From contig CAJTMV010000008.1 of assembly GCA_910577225.1 (NCBI GenBank), forward strand, positions 1 through 64,000: a DNA stretch of 64,000 nucleotides. The letters run 5' to 3'. Below, in pieces: positions 16,346 to 24,915 of the stretch. Source of the stretch: an uncultured Eubacterium sp. (GTDB taxonomy: Bacteria; Bacillota; Clostridia; Lachnospirales; Lachnospiraceae). The translations under genes and the position numbers were made by a program. The notes beneath the pieces are model-generated. The model searched no databases. It was not told the origin of the DNA and saw only the letters and a list, made by a program, of their open reading frames with translations. Position 1 is the first letter of the stretch; every line of letters starts with the position of its first letter.

Positions 16346-17377
16346 ATGAAAAAAGCATTAATCACCGGCATTACAGGGCAGGACGGCTCATATCTCGCAG
16401 AGCTTTTGCTCGCAAAAGGATATGAAGTCTACGGCCTGATACGTAGAAAAAGCGTGGTCGATTATGGAAATGTCGAACATCTCAAAGACCAGATTCGCTT
16501 TATTTACGCCGATATGACAGATTTGACCTCTTTGATTCATGCAGTAAACATTGCTCAGCCGGATGAGGTATATAATCTTGCGGCCCAGTCGTTTGTAGGG
16601 ACAAGCTGGGAGCAGCCGGCGGCGACGGCGGCGATCGATGCGCTCGGCGTTACAAATATATTAGACGCCATCCGCATGATCCGGCCGGACGCGCATTTTT
16701 ATCAGGCCGCGACTTCGGAAATGTTCGGCAAAGTTCAGGAAATGCCGCAGACGGAGAAAACGCCGTTTTATCCAAGGAGCCCATATGGGGTAGCCAAACT
16801 ATATGGGTACTGGATTACCAAAAATTATCGAGAGAGTTATCATATGTTTGCATGCAGCGGGATTTTGTTTAATCATGAAAGCGAGCGCAGAGGAAAGGAA
16901 TTTGTCACGCGTAAAATTACTTATGCAGCGGCACGTATCCGCCGGGGAGTACAGGATTGTCTGGAACTGGGCAATCTGGATGCGAAAAGAGACTGGGGGC
17001 ATGCGAAGGATTATGTCCGTGCCATGTGGCAGATGCTGCAAAAGGAAGAGCCGGAAGATTATGTAATTGCATCCAATGAGACAAGAACCGTTCGTGAATT
17101 TGTACAGGCTGCTTTTCGTTACGCAGGCATGGAGCTGGAATGGGATGGAACAGGCATGGAGGAAACGGGAAGAGAAAGGGCCAGCGGCCGTATCCTGGTG
17201 AGAGTCAGTCCACAGTATTTTCGTCCGGCAGAGGTAGAAGTTTTGTGGGGAAATCCGAAAAAGGCAGAGACAGAGCTTGGGTGGAAACGGGAGATTTCTT
17301 TCGAATCTCTGGTCGAACGTATGGTGACTTCGGATCTGAAACTGGTGGAAAAAGAAATAAAAATGGAGAACTTCTAA
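16346..17377 (+). CDS. gmd: GDP-mannose 4,6-dehydratase
   Basis: 343 residues. GxxGxxG motif TGITGQDGSYLAELLLAKGY, catalytic T/S-E in ATSEMFGKV, YGVAK (Tyr-x3-Lys), and the Gmd-typical FNHESERRGKEFVTRKI. It converts GDP-D-mannose to GDP-4-keto-6-deoxy-D-mannose. Strong AAGGAGA upstream. The next gene supplies the reductase giving GDP-D-rhamnose, so this pair likely feeds the GT4 enzymes of locus 1. A 35-nt copy of its 5' end is stranded at 41291. Confidence 0.95.
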   Translation: MKKALITGITGQDGSYLAELLLAKGYEVYGLIRRKSVVDYGNVEHLKDQIRFIYADMTDLTSLIHAVNIAQPDEVYNLAAQSFVGTSWEQPAATAAIDALGVTNILDAIRMIRPDAHFYQAATSEMFGKVQEMPQTEKTPFYPRSPYGVAKLYGYWITKNYRESYHMFACSGILFNHESERRGKEFVTRKITYAAARIRRGVQDCLELGNLDAKRDWGHAKDYVRAMWQMLQKEEPEDYVIASNETRTVREFVQAAFRYAGMELEWDGTGMEETGRERASGRILVRVSPQYFRPAEVEVLWGNPKKAETELGWKREISFESLVERMVTSDLKLVEKEIKMENF

Positions 17378-17378
17378 T

Positions 17379-18317
17379 ATGAAATCACTGATTATCGGAG
17401 GCGCGGGCTTTGTTGGCCCGTACCTGGCCAGACATCTGACCGAGATCGGGTATGACGTTGCAGCCACGAAACTTAGGGAGGAATCATCCGCAGGTCTGAG
17501 TGTACCAGTTTATGATCTGAATATCCTGGATCCGGATGCCGTTTTTGAGTTACTCGATCAGTTGGAGCCGGATGATATCTTTCACCTTGCAGCACAAAGC
17601 TCGGTGGCCGTTTCCTGGAAAAATCCGCAGATTACGGCAGACGTAAATATTAAGGGCAGCATCAATGTGCTGGAGGCGGTACGCAGACTGGCAAAAAAGC
17701 CACGCATTCTGATCGCAGGTTCCGGAGAAGAATATGGAACGCTCCGGCCGGAGGACATGCCGGTTTGTGAAAGTACGGCTGTGAATCCCGTAAATATTTA
17801 TGCGGCCACAAAAGCATGTCAGAATATGATTGCAAAGATTTATGCACAGGCTTATGGAGTACAGGCGGTTATGGTGCGGGCATTTAACCATATCGGCCCC
17901 GGACAGCCGCCAGTGTTTGTGGTTCCGGATTTTTGCAGACAGGTGGCGTGGATAGAGGCAGGAAAGCAGGAAGCGGTAATAAGGGTTGGCAGTCTGGATG
18001 TGCGGCGGGACTTTACCGATGTGCGTGATATCGTTCGCGCATATGTGCTGTTAGCGAAAAAAGGGAAAATCGCTGAGACGTACAATGTCGGGAGCGGACA
18101 GGCAAGAGCAGTGGGGGATATTTTGAATATGGTTCTTGCTAACAGTACGGCTGACATCCGGGTGGAGACAGACGCAGGGAAACTGCGGCCAGCGGATATG
18201 CCGGTCATGGAAGCAGATATTGGCAAAATGCAGCAGGTGACTGGGTGGAAGCCGGTGATAGGAATCGGGCAGACGATCAGGGAAATGCTGGATGAATGGC
18301 GGGGGATGGTTAGATAA
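17379..18317 (+). CDS. rmd: GDP-6-deoxy-D-mannose reductase
   Basis: 312 residues, extended SDR. GGAGFVGPYLARHL at the N-terminus, HLAAQSSVAVSWKNP, SGEEYG, and YAATK (Tyr-x3-Lys) match Rmd rather than GDP-L-fucose synthase, which would have a Ser-Cys-Ile-Tyr-Pro segment. It reduces GDP-4-keto-6-deoxymannose to GDP-D-rhamnose. It starts 1 nt after gmd ends and is the last gene of locus 1. A paralogue is at 24916. Confidence 0.88.
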   Translation: MKSLIIGGAGFVGPYLARHLTEIGYDVAATKLREESSAGLSVPVYDLNILDPDAVFELLDQLEPDDIFHLAAQSSVAVSWKNPQITADVNIKGSINVLEAVRRLAKKPRILIAGSGEEYGTLRPEDMPVCESTAVNPVNIYAATKACQNMIAKIYAQAYGVQAVMVRAFNHIGPGQPPVFVVPDFCRQVAWIEAGKQEAVIRVGSLDVRRDFTDVRDIVRAYVLLAKKGKIAETYNVGSGQARAVGDILNMVLANSTADIRVETDAGKLRPADMPVMEADIGKMQQVTGWKPVIGIGQTIREMLDEWRGMVR

Positions 18318-18459
18318 ACTTTTGCGATAAAACCCTGTTATCTTTTCCTGCCTGTGGCGAAACAGAAAGCACGTTATCATCTATAATTATGCAGATTACG
18401 GATATATTTCATATCTGCCTTGTATAGTTTAAAATCTGTCTGCATATATTTCTTCGTTA

Positions 18460-18491
18460 CAAATGGCTATGCGTTTCCACATAGCCATTTG
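18460..18491. repeat. Perfect 12-bp stem-loop
   Basis: CAAATGGCTATG (18460-18471) and its exact complement (18480-18491) surround an 8-nt loop. There is no T-run after it, so termination is unlikely to be its only role. It lies about 140 nt after the end of rmd. Confidence 0.55.
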
Positions 18492-18517
18492 CGTAATAAC
18501 TCCATTAGAGTTGCTAA

Positions 18518-18560
18518 CGATTTTAGCAGTCCGCTTTGCGGAAGGACTCACCGCTAATCG
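18518..18560. repeat. Nested inverted repeat
   Basis: Inner stem AGTCC/GGACT (18528-18532 with 18544-18548), with outer arms CGATT.TAGC (18518-18527) and GCTAATCG (18553-18560). No T-run. Function unknown; it may be a scar of a lost mobile element. Confidence 0.4.
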
Positions 18561-18743
18561 TATAATACCATGTCTCTGAAAATAGTCAGTCATTTTTCAA
18601 AATTAAAACACCACTTTACAACTTTTTGAAAAATAAAATAACGCATAAGATACTTTCTCATGTATCATGTTTGTTGGGTATACAGATATTTTCAATAAAA
18701 CTTCTATAAAGCAACAATTTCTTATAAAATGTTATCTTTAAGT

Positions 18744-18772
18744 ATTCTATACCAGATTCTTATTTTTTGCAA
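18744..18772 (-). promoter_or_regulatory. Promoter inside locus 2 switch, currently OFF
   Basis: On the minus strand TTGCAA (18767-18772), a 17-bp spacer and TAGAAT (18744-18749). The transcript would begin at the edge of the left inverted repeat. The self-complementary TTGCAA could also serve a weaker + strand promoter with TATAAA 18 bp away, but that transcript would run into the hairpin at 18865. Confidence 0.65.
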
Positions 18773-18864
18773 TACCAATGAAAAAATTGTTATAAATTAC
18801 CTGATTTCTCCTGGTTTCACAATGTGTTTTGTCTGTTTTCTACAAAAATTTCTAATAAAATAAA

Positions 18865-18906
18865 ACGACCGCCCAGCATAAGCCGCGGAGCGGATCGTAT
18901 TTTTTT
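18865..18906. terminator. Terminator inside locus 2 invertible segment
   Basis: ACGACCGC (18865-18872) pairs with GCGGATCGT (18890-18898) with one bulged A, followed by ATTTTTTT. The other side is A-rich, so the hairpin probably terminates in both directions and insulates the locus from read-through. The homologous hairpin in locus 3 keeps pairing despite base changes. Confidence 0.65.
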
Positions 18907-19071
18907 CAATTCTTTTTTCTATATAAATTTCGAATACAATCTTTAAAATTCCCTTATTTTATAAGCGTTTGCGAGGTTAAAACTACATAGACAAAGCATA
19001 ACAATCTATAAGAAAATGTTATGGAATTTATACAGAGTTCTTTCATACGCAGATTCAGGATGGAGGAAATA

Positions 19072-19407
19072 ATGAGAGAATTGGACTATGGAAAAATGGG
19101 AGCAAGAATTCGACAGGTACGAAAAGCGAAGGGCTGGTCGCAGGACAAGCTGGCAAAAAAATGTGGAATTAGTATGTCATTTCTTGGCCACATTGAACGG
19201 GGAACCCGAATTATGAGTCTGGAGACATTTGGAAGTATTTGCGAGGCTCTGGAAACTGGGGCGGATGAGCTGCTCTGGGGTCTGCCAGCCGTATCGGAAA
19301 CAGTGCTACAGGATCTTTGGAGCAAGCCTGAGAAAAAAGAATTTGACAGCTATGCGGTATATATAAAGATTATGAAATCTGTAGCAGAGATTATGGGCAG
19401 TGTATGA
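19072..19407 (+). CDS. Xre-family HTH regulator heading locus 2
   Basis: 111 residues from ATG 19072, which follows GGAGGAAATA; an in-frame ATG at 19021 lies inside the switch repeat and is unlikely. HTH core RIRQVRKAKGWSQDKLAKKC then GISMSFLGHIERGTRIMSLE, linker ADELLWG, and the family tail DSYAVYIKIMKSVAEIM. It is closely related to the regulators at 2550 and 47291. Its stop overlaps the next gene's ATG (ATGA), so regulator and first glycosyltransferase are translationally coupled and would be switched together by the invertible promoter. Confidence 0.87.
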   Translation: MRELDYGKMGARIRQVRKAKGWSQDKLAKKCGISMSFLGHIERGTRIMSLETFGSICEALETGADELLWGLPAVSETVLQDLWSKPEKKEFDSYAVYIKIMKSVAEIMGSV

Positions 19408-20231
19408 AGCAGCAGAAGCGCTATCAGAAAAGCCGCAGGAAGAAAATCAGTCAGACATATGAAGGGCAGGATGGGGCTTTTGGGATTCGAAGTGCCAGTA
19501 TTATTACCGTGACATACAATTGTGAAAATACCATTGCAGCGACAATAGAATCTGTTTTAAGGCAAAGCTGTAAAGAGCTACAACTGGAATATTGGATTAT
19601 AGATGGTAAAAGTACGGACCGGACACTGGAAACGGTGCTGGGATACTCCCGTCGGATGGAAGAGCAGGGCATTGCATACAGTGTGGTCAGTGAACCGGAC
19701 GGAGGAATTTATGATGCGATGAACAAAGGAATTCGTATGGCAGACGCAGATGTAATTGGATTTTTAAACAGCGGAGACTGGTATGAACCGGATACGCTTA
19801 AGGTTGTTCAGAAAGTTTTTGCAAAAACTCATTGTGATCTGATGTTTGGACATGTGCGTATTTACAGGCAGGATGGAAGAGCCTTTATCAAAAAGGCGCG
19901 CCAGAGGAAATATCAGTCGTCTGCTGACTGGAATCATCCGGCGATGTTTGTAAGGTCCGGGCTGTATAAAGAGTATCCATTCTTAAATAAGGGGATTCAT
20001 GACGATTATGGTTTTTATTTAAGGATGAGGAAACTGCCGGTCAGGATTGTGACAGCTGACAGGGTGCTTGCAAATTACCGGATGGGAGGAGTAAGCAACC
20101 GCAGAGAAATACGGGCAGTATTTCAGCGCATTCGTGACAGATATCTGTACTGTTATCGCGTAAATGGATACAGCAGGTGGTATCTGGCGGAATGTGTAAT
20201 GATAGAGATCGTGAAATATCTGCTGGGCTGA
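19404..20231 (+). CDS. GT2 family glycosyltransferase
   Basis: 275 residues. After ~30 basic residues the GT-A domain starts with SIITVTYNCENTI; IDGKSTDRT, SEPDGGIYDAMNKGI and FLNSGDWYEPD are the nucleotide-sugar binding elements of WcaA/colanic-type GT2 enzymes. It probably adds an early sugar of the locus 2 repeat unit. Translationally coupled to the regulator. Confidence 0.85.
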   Translation: MKQQKRYQKSRRKKISQTYEGQDGAFGIRSASIITVTYNCENTIAATIESVLRQSCKELQLEYWIIDGKSTDRTLETVLGYSRRMEEQGIAYSVVSEPDGGIYDAMNKGIRMADADVIGFLNSGDWYEPDTLKVVQKVFAKTHCDLMFGHVRIYRQDGRAFIKKARQRKYQSSADWNHPAMFVRSGLYKEYPFLNKGIHDDYGFYLRMRKLPVRIVTADRVLANYRMGGVSNRREIRAVFQRIRDRYLYCYRVNGYSRWYLAECVMIEIVKYLLG

Positions 20232-20316
20232 CTGGCAGGTCTGTCCGGCCTGCTGCATGCTGTACAAGGATGACGGCCTGTGATAGTGAACAGGAACAAT
20301 GTCAGGGAGGTTTGGT

Positions 20317-21912
20317 ATGCGGATCGGTATAGATTTGCTATGGGTGCGAGTGGGAAAATGCGGAGGAACAGAATCTTATATTCGGAATCTTTTAGATGGA
20401 TTTGCCGCATTTGACACGATAAATCAATATGTGCTATTTACAGCGAAAGATCACGCAGACAGTTTTCGAAAATATGAAAAAAATCCGCGTATGCACATAC
20501 AGGTCTGCAGAGTACAGTCACAGCATCCCGTAAATCGTGTGTTATGGGAAAACAGGTATCTGGATGAGGCAGCGGTAAGATGCAAAACAGATATGATGTT
20601 TATTCCGGTATATAGTAAGCCCAGGTCACGCAGCGGAATTCCTTATGTCAGTGTGATTCATGATCTGCAGGCATTGCATTATCCACAATATTTTTCCGTG
20701 ATAAAAAGGCTTTTTTTGAAATACGCATGGAAACATACCATAAGCACCTCAGACAAAGTGGTGGCAGTATCTAAGTATGGCAGGAGAGATCTGGTCTTAC
20801 ATTATCCTTTGGCAAAAGAGAAGGTAATCACCATTTATATTCCGATTATAACAAGACAGGCTGATCTGCCGCCGGAGGCAGTGGAACGCAAATACCAGAT
20901 AAAGAGAAAAGAATATTTTTATTGTGTCAGTTCCATGCTGCCTCATAAAAATCTGGATACGCTGCTACAGGTGATGCGTGATTTTAAAAACGGAGAAGAA
21001 CCTGTGGGAATGAAGCTGGTTATCAGCGGTGTTGGCGGACAGGAGGAAAAGCTGCGGTGCAGGCTGAAAGAGTATGGAATTGCAGACAGAGTTGTGCTGA
21101 CAGGATATGTATCAGATGAGGAGCGCAACTGTCTGTATGAAAATTGCAGACTGTTTCTGTTCCCAAGTGTGTTTGAAGGGTTTGGCATGCCGCCCATAGA
21201 AGCGATGCGGATGGGAAAAAGAGTGGTCATGACTAAAAAAACCTGTCTGGAAGAAGTGACGCGAAGCCAGGCGGTTTATGTAGAACATCCATTTTCGAAA
21301 GACGAATGGATGAAAAAGATACAGTATGCCATGAATCTTAAGGAAGAAAAAATCTCTTTTGAAAGATATGGCCTCTATGAGATTATTCAGCAGTATCTAA
21401 CCGTTTTTGCAGATCTGGGACCTAAGCCAGAAGTGGATAATAAGATGCTTGTATATGAAAAAATCTATGATGCTGTAGCAAATAATTATCAAAAAGCAAA
21501 TATGAGGTTTGAATATGAGAAAACGACATATTTGTGCGGGATCCGGGAACATCCGCAGGTGATAGATCTGGCAGGATTTACAGGACTGGACAATCCAGGG
21601 TTTTATCAGGCAGTATTCCAGGCTGTTTATAAACGTCTGCCAGGAAAGAAGGAATATGAAAAATGGCGCGGTTCCTTCGATATGAAAATACCAGAATTTC
21701 AAAAAAAGTTGTTGAAAGAAATATCGGCCTCCAGCTTCGTTGCGATCAATCATATCCGCTTGAAAAATAACCCATATTTTCATCAGAGAAGAAATGTGAA
21801 AAGCCGGATGACTGGTGTGCTGTATGGACTTACGGATAAGCCATCGCTTCGAAAACTGGGAAAGAGAATGCCGCAGCCGGTGCAAACGATGATAAAAAAG
21901 GTGCTTTTATGA
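20317..21912 (+). CDS. GT4 glycosyltransferase with C-terminal extension
   Basis: 531 residues from ATG 20317 (GGGAGG 6 nt upstream). Residues 1-~365 are a GT-B enzyme: GGTESYIRNL, YCVSSMLPHKN, FPSVFEGFGMPPIEAM. Residues ~375-531 are an added helical region with AGFTGLDNPGFYQAVFQAVY and a following W..... L..S-type pattern that resembles DUF4214-like modules attached to surface-glycan enzymes; this resemblance is weak. Overlaps the next GT gene by 4 nt. Confidence 0.82.
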   Translation: MRIGIDLLWVRVGKCGGTESYIRNLLDGFAAFDTINQYVLFTAKDHADSFRKYEKNPRMHIQVCRVQSQHPVNRVLWENRYLDEAAVRCKTDMMFIPVYSKPRSRSGIPYVSVIHDLQALHYPQYFSVIKRLFLKYAWKHTISTSDKVVAVSKYGRRDLVLHYPLAKEKVITIYIPIITRQADLPPEAVERKYQIKRKEYFYCVSSMLPHKNLDTLLQVMRDFKNGEEPVGMKLVISGVGGQEEKLRCRLKEYGIADRVVLTGYVSDEERNCLYENCRLFLFPSVFEGFGMPPIEAMRMGKRVVMTKKTCLEEVTRSQAVYVEHPFSKDEWMKKIQYAMNLKEEKISFERYGLYEIIQQYLTVFADLGPKPEVDNKMLVYEKIYDAVANNYQKANMRFEYEKTTYLCGIREHPQVIDLAGFTGLDNPGFYQAVFQAVYKRLPGKKEYEKWRGSFDMKIPEFQKKLLKEISASSFVAINHIRLKNNPYFHQRRNVKSRMTGVLYGLTDKPSLRKLGKRMPQPVQTMIKKVLL

Positions 21913-23099
21913 AACTATATATCGATATAAGTGTCCTGACACTGGCTGCATTTGTAACAGGCATCCAGCGGGCAGCACAGGAAATCATACTTCGTCTGAT
22001 TCAGAATCAGATGCACGGGCAGGTACAGAATCAGGCGCCGCGTCAGATACAGGAGGTGATACTGCTGTATTATCGTGCGGCAGATAACCGTTATTACAGA
22101 ATTGATAACCAGGCTTTTATTCAATACTATGCCGGACACAGAGGCATAAAGGAAAAGATGATGACAAAGCATGGCATAGCATTGGAAGATATTGGCCATG
22201 GCTCAATTTTCTTTGATCTGGATGCCGCATGGATAGGAAGGGTCAGGCGGAGTTATCTGCTGCCGCTTTTAAAAAGGCAGGGGGCAGAAATTGTTGTGCA
22301 TATTTATGACATCATATCCATTACTCATCCGCAGTACTGTCTGCAAAGAGGCGTATATCAGTTTATGGATTATCTTGGTGCACACCTGCAGTATGCAGAT
22401 AAGATGATAGTAAATGCACATGCGACTGTAACAGAACTGGAAAAGCTCACCCGCCAGATTGGATGTAAGCTGCCGTCATGTACAGTAATTCCATTAGGGG
22501 CGGATTTTCATGAAGTAAGACGCATACAGAAAAAAGAAATACGAAAATCTCTGCTGAAAGCGGCAGAAAACAAACCCTATCTGCTGATGGTTGGAACGAT
22601 AGAGCCGCGCAAAAATCATAAGCTGCTGCTCAGAGCTTATGATGAGGGACTTCGGGATCTGGGATATCATATTATTTTTGCCGGATATATGGGTTGGAAT
22701 ATGGAAGTATTTGAAAAAAAGCTGAAAGCGCATCCGGATTACGGAAAGCGGATATTTCATTTTGAAGGTTTAAAGGATGATGAAATCTCATATCTGTATC
22801 AGCATGCAGAGTTTCTGGTATTTTGCAGCTATACAGAAGGGTATGGCCTGCCTCTGATCGAAGCGCTGCAAAGGGGCACACCGGTGCTGGCATCGGATAT
22901 TCCGGTATCACGGGAAGTAGCGGGAGATTACTGTGAATATTTTGAGCAGGATAACGTACAGCAGATATGCAGGAAAGCGGCATATTTCAAGACGCATCGG
23001 AAAGCATATCACAGATTAAAAAAGCGCATAAGAGAATACAGACCTGCTGATTGGAAATCGTGTTATTTAAACATGCGTCAGGTATTATGCAGAGGATAA
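21909..23099 (+). CDS. GT4 family glycosyltransferase
   Basis: 396 residues, starting MKLYIDISVLTLAAFVTGIQR. The donor domain includes LMVGTIEPRKNHKLLLRAY and CSYTEGYGLPLIEAL, typical of mannosyl/rhamnosyltransferases of the WbpY/WbdA type. A Gln-rich loop (residues ~34-50) is encoded by slightly repetitive CAG-rich DNA. Coupled to the preceding GT4 gene. Confidence 0.83.
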   Translation: MKLYIDISVLTLAAFVTGIQRAAQEIILRLIQNQMHGQVQNQAPRQIQEVILLYYRAADNRYYRIDNQAFIQYYAGHRGIKEKMMTKHGIALEDIGHGSIFFDLDAAWIGRVRRSYLLPLLKRQGAEIVVHIYDIISITHPQYCLQRGVYQFMDYLGAHLQYADKMIVNAHATVTELEKLTRQIGCKLPSCTVIPLGADFHEVRRIQKKEIRKSLLKAAENKPYLLMVGTIEPRKNHKLLLRAYDEGLRDLGYHIIFAGYMGWNMEVFEKKLKAHPDYGKRIFHFEGLKDDEISYLYQHAEFLVFCSYTEGYGLPLIEALQRGTPVLASDIPVSREVAGDYCEYFEQDNVQQICRKAAYFKTHRKAYHRLKKRIREYRPADWKSCYLNMRQVLCRG

Positions 23100-23100
23100 A

Positions 23101-23931
23101 ATGAGTACAGAAACAGGAATCGTGATTCCAAGCCTGAATCAGGGAGACTATATAGAAGAGGCTTTGCGAAGCATCATTGCCAATAAAAAGCATACAGATC
23201 TTGCGATAGCAGTAATGGATGGCGGCTCAGACGACAGGACTATTTCTGTTCTGAAAAAATATGAAAAAGATATTCAGATATGGTGCAGTGAACCGGATCA
23301 TGGTCAGGCGGATGCAGTCAATAAGGGAATCGATGCTCTTTCAGACTGCCAGTACTATATGTGGCTGAATGCAGATGACAGGTACGAAGATGAATATGCG
23401 GTAAAAAAGATTGTGGATTATGCAAGATCCGGTCATTGGGATGTCTGTTATGGATTATCCCACTTTATAGATGAACATGGATCTGTCACAGGAGAGTATC
23501 CGGTGGAGCCATTTGACAGTGACGCATTAGGCAGTCGCTGTTATATAAGCCAGCCTAGCGTGCTGTTTAGCAAAAAAGCGTATGAGAAAACTGGTCCGCT
23601 AAATCCCAGGCTGCATATGTGTCTGGATTATGAATATTGGATTCGCCTCGCCCAAATGTATGAATTTGGGTTTATCAGGGAATATGTTGGAGCAACGAGG
23701 ATGTATGCCAGGACCAAAACAGCTACCATGCAGTCTTTGCATTTCAAAGAGGCGATTGAAATATTGCGCAAATATTACGGGAAAGTGCCATTACACTGGA
23801 TTGTTGCAAAGATTTTGTCTGATCATCCGGAGGGATTGTTGCAGATAGTGCCGAAGCGCCTGCTGATGCCGCTGGTTTATCCGTTTCGTGAGAAGATTGT
23901 ACAAAACTGCATAAGGGAAGAAAGTGATTAA
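23101..23931 (+). CDS. GT2 family glycosyltransferase
   Basis: 276 residues. GIVIPSLNQGDYIEEALRSI, MDGGSDDRT, EPDHGQADAVNKGID and WLNADDRYEDEYA are the conserved GT-A elements, the last being the DxD-like metal site. Same subgroup as the two domains of the 614-residue protein at 32291. Starts 1 nt after the preceding stop. Confidence 0.85.
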   Translation: MSTETGIVIPSLNQGDYIEEALRSIIANKKHTDLAIAVMDGGSDDRTISVLKKYEKDIQIWCSEPDHGQADAVNKGIDALSDCQYYMWLNADDRYEDEYAVKKIVDYARSGHWDVCYGLSHFIDEHGSVTGEYPVEPFDSDALGSRCYISQPSVLFSKKAYEKTGPLNPRLHMCLDYEYWIRLAQMYEFGFIREYVGATRMYARTKTATMQSLHFKEAIEILRKYYGKVPLHWIVAKILSDHPEGLLQIVPKRLLMPLVYPFREKIVQNCIREESD

Positions 23932-23971
23932 CAAAGTCAAAATTTTGAGAATACCAGGGGGACATTATGCA

Positions 23972-24913
23972 ATGAAAAAGCATTCAAAAATATATGTGGC
24001 AGGTCATCAGGGAATGGTTGGTTCCGCCATTATACGTGAATTGCAGCGTCAGGGTTATACAAATATCATTACACGAACCCATAAAGAACTGGATTTGTTA
24101 AGACAGGCACAGGTGGAAGATTTTTTCACAGAGGAAAAGCCGGAATATGTATTTCTGGCAGCTGCCAAAGTCGGAGGTATTGCGGCCAATCAGGAGGCAT
24201 TGGCGGATTTTATGTACTGTAATCTGACATTGGAGATGAATGTGATCTGTTCTGCGTGGAAAAATGGATGCAGGAAACTGGAGTTTCTCGGTTCCTCCTG
24301 TATCTATCCCCGTATGGCGCCGCAGCCAATAAAGGAAAGCAGCCTGTTATCTGGTGAGCTGGAACAGACCAATGAAGCGTATGCGCTGGCCAAAATATCC
24401 GGATTAAAGTATTGCGAGTATTTGAACAGACAATACGGTACGGATTATATTTCAGTAATGCCTACGAACCTCTATGGACCGAATGATAATTATCATCCGA
24501 CACACAGCCATGTACTTCCGGCACTGATCAGGCGGTTTCATGAAGCAAAAGAGGAGGGGGCCCCATATGTGGTTTGTTGGGGAGATGGCAGTCCGCTTAG
24601 GGAATTTTTATATGTGGACGATCTGGCAGAGTTATGTGTGTTTCTGATGAATCATTATTCTGGAAATGAGACTGTCAATGCAGGTACCGGAGAGGAAATA
24701 AGCATCCGGGAGCTGACAGAGCTGGTGGCAAAGGTGGTTGGTTATCAGGGCGGGATACGCTGGGATGTATCGAAGCCAAACGGGACACCCCGCAAGCTGC
24801 TGGATATAAGCAGGACGCAGCAGATGGGATGGAAGTATAAGACACCATTAGAAGAAGGGATTCGTCTTTCCTATAAGGATTTTCTGGAGAATCCGGTACG
24901 GGCGGAAAGGTAG
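23972..24913 (+). CDS. fcl: GDP-L-fucose synthase
   Basis: 313 residues from ATG 23972. VAGHQGMVGSAIIRELQRQG, AAAKVGGI, the diagnostic GSSCIYPRMAPQPIKE and YALAK (Tyr-x3-Lys) identify the 3,5-epimerase/4-reductase that turns GDP-4-keto-6-deoxymannose into GDP-L-fucose. A G5 run about 10 nt upstream is the likely ribosome binding site; an in-frame GTG at 23924 overlaps the previous gene. Together with rmd and gmd of this locus, both L-fucose and D-rhamnose donors can be made. Confidence 0.92.
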   Translation: MKKHSKIYVAGHQGMVGSAIIRELQRQGYTNIITRTHKELDLLRQAQVEDFFTEEKPEYVFLAAAKVGGIAANQEALADFMYCNLTLEMNVICSAWKNGCRKLEFLGSSCIYPRMAPQPIKESSLLSGELEQTNEAYALAKISGLKYCEYLNRQYGTDYISVMPTNLYGPNDNYHPTHSHVLPALIRRFHEAKEEGAPYVVCWGDGSPLREFLYVDDLAELCVFLMNHYSGNETVNAGTGEEISIRELTELVAKVVGYQGGIRWDVSKPNGTPRKLLDISRTQQMGWKYKTPLEEGIRLSYKDFLENPVRAER

Positions 24914-24915
24914 AT

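Larger units (their letters stand above)
18318..18709. other. Intergenic region with stem-loops between loci 1 and 2
   Basis: No gene is seen. A weak hairpin (GATAA/TTATC followed by TTTT, ~18328-18345) may end locus 1 transcription. Three more inverted repeats follow: a perfect 12-bp stem at 18460-18491, a nested stem at 18518-18560, and ATTTTTCAAAA/TTTTTGAAAAAT at 18592-18634. Confidence 0.5.
18710..19023. promoter_or_regulatory. Putative invertible promoter segment, locus 2 switch
   Basis: Inverted repeats 18710-18736 and 18997-19023 match at 20 of 27 positions and share the exact core TTTCTTATA. The 260 bp between them contain a minus-directed promoter (18744-18772) and a hairpin terminator (18865-18906). 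Inversion would bring the promoter next to the right arm, about 50 nt from the Xre start codon, with the terminator insulating it from upstream. The whole segment is a near copy of 46822-47135 in the same orientation, but the core differs there by one base in both arms. OFF in this assembly by sequence orientation. Confidence 0.8.

Noticed and set aside
18767..18796. Possible + strand promoter TTGCAA-18-TATAAA inside switch 2 (also in switch 3)
   Set aside because: It would read straight into the hairpin terminator at 18865 and the spacer is longer; the minus-directed pair with 17-bp spacing is conserved in all three switches, this one is not.
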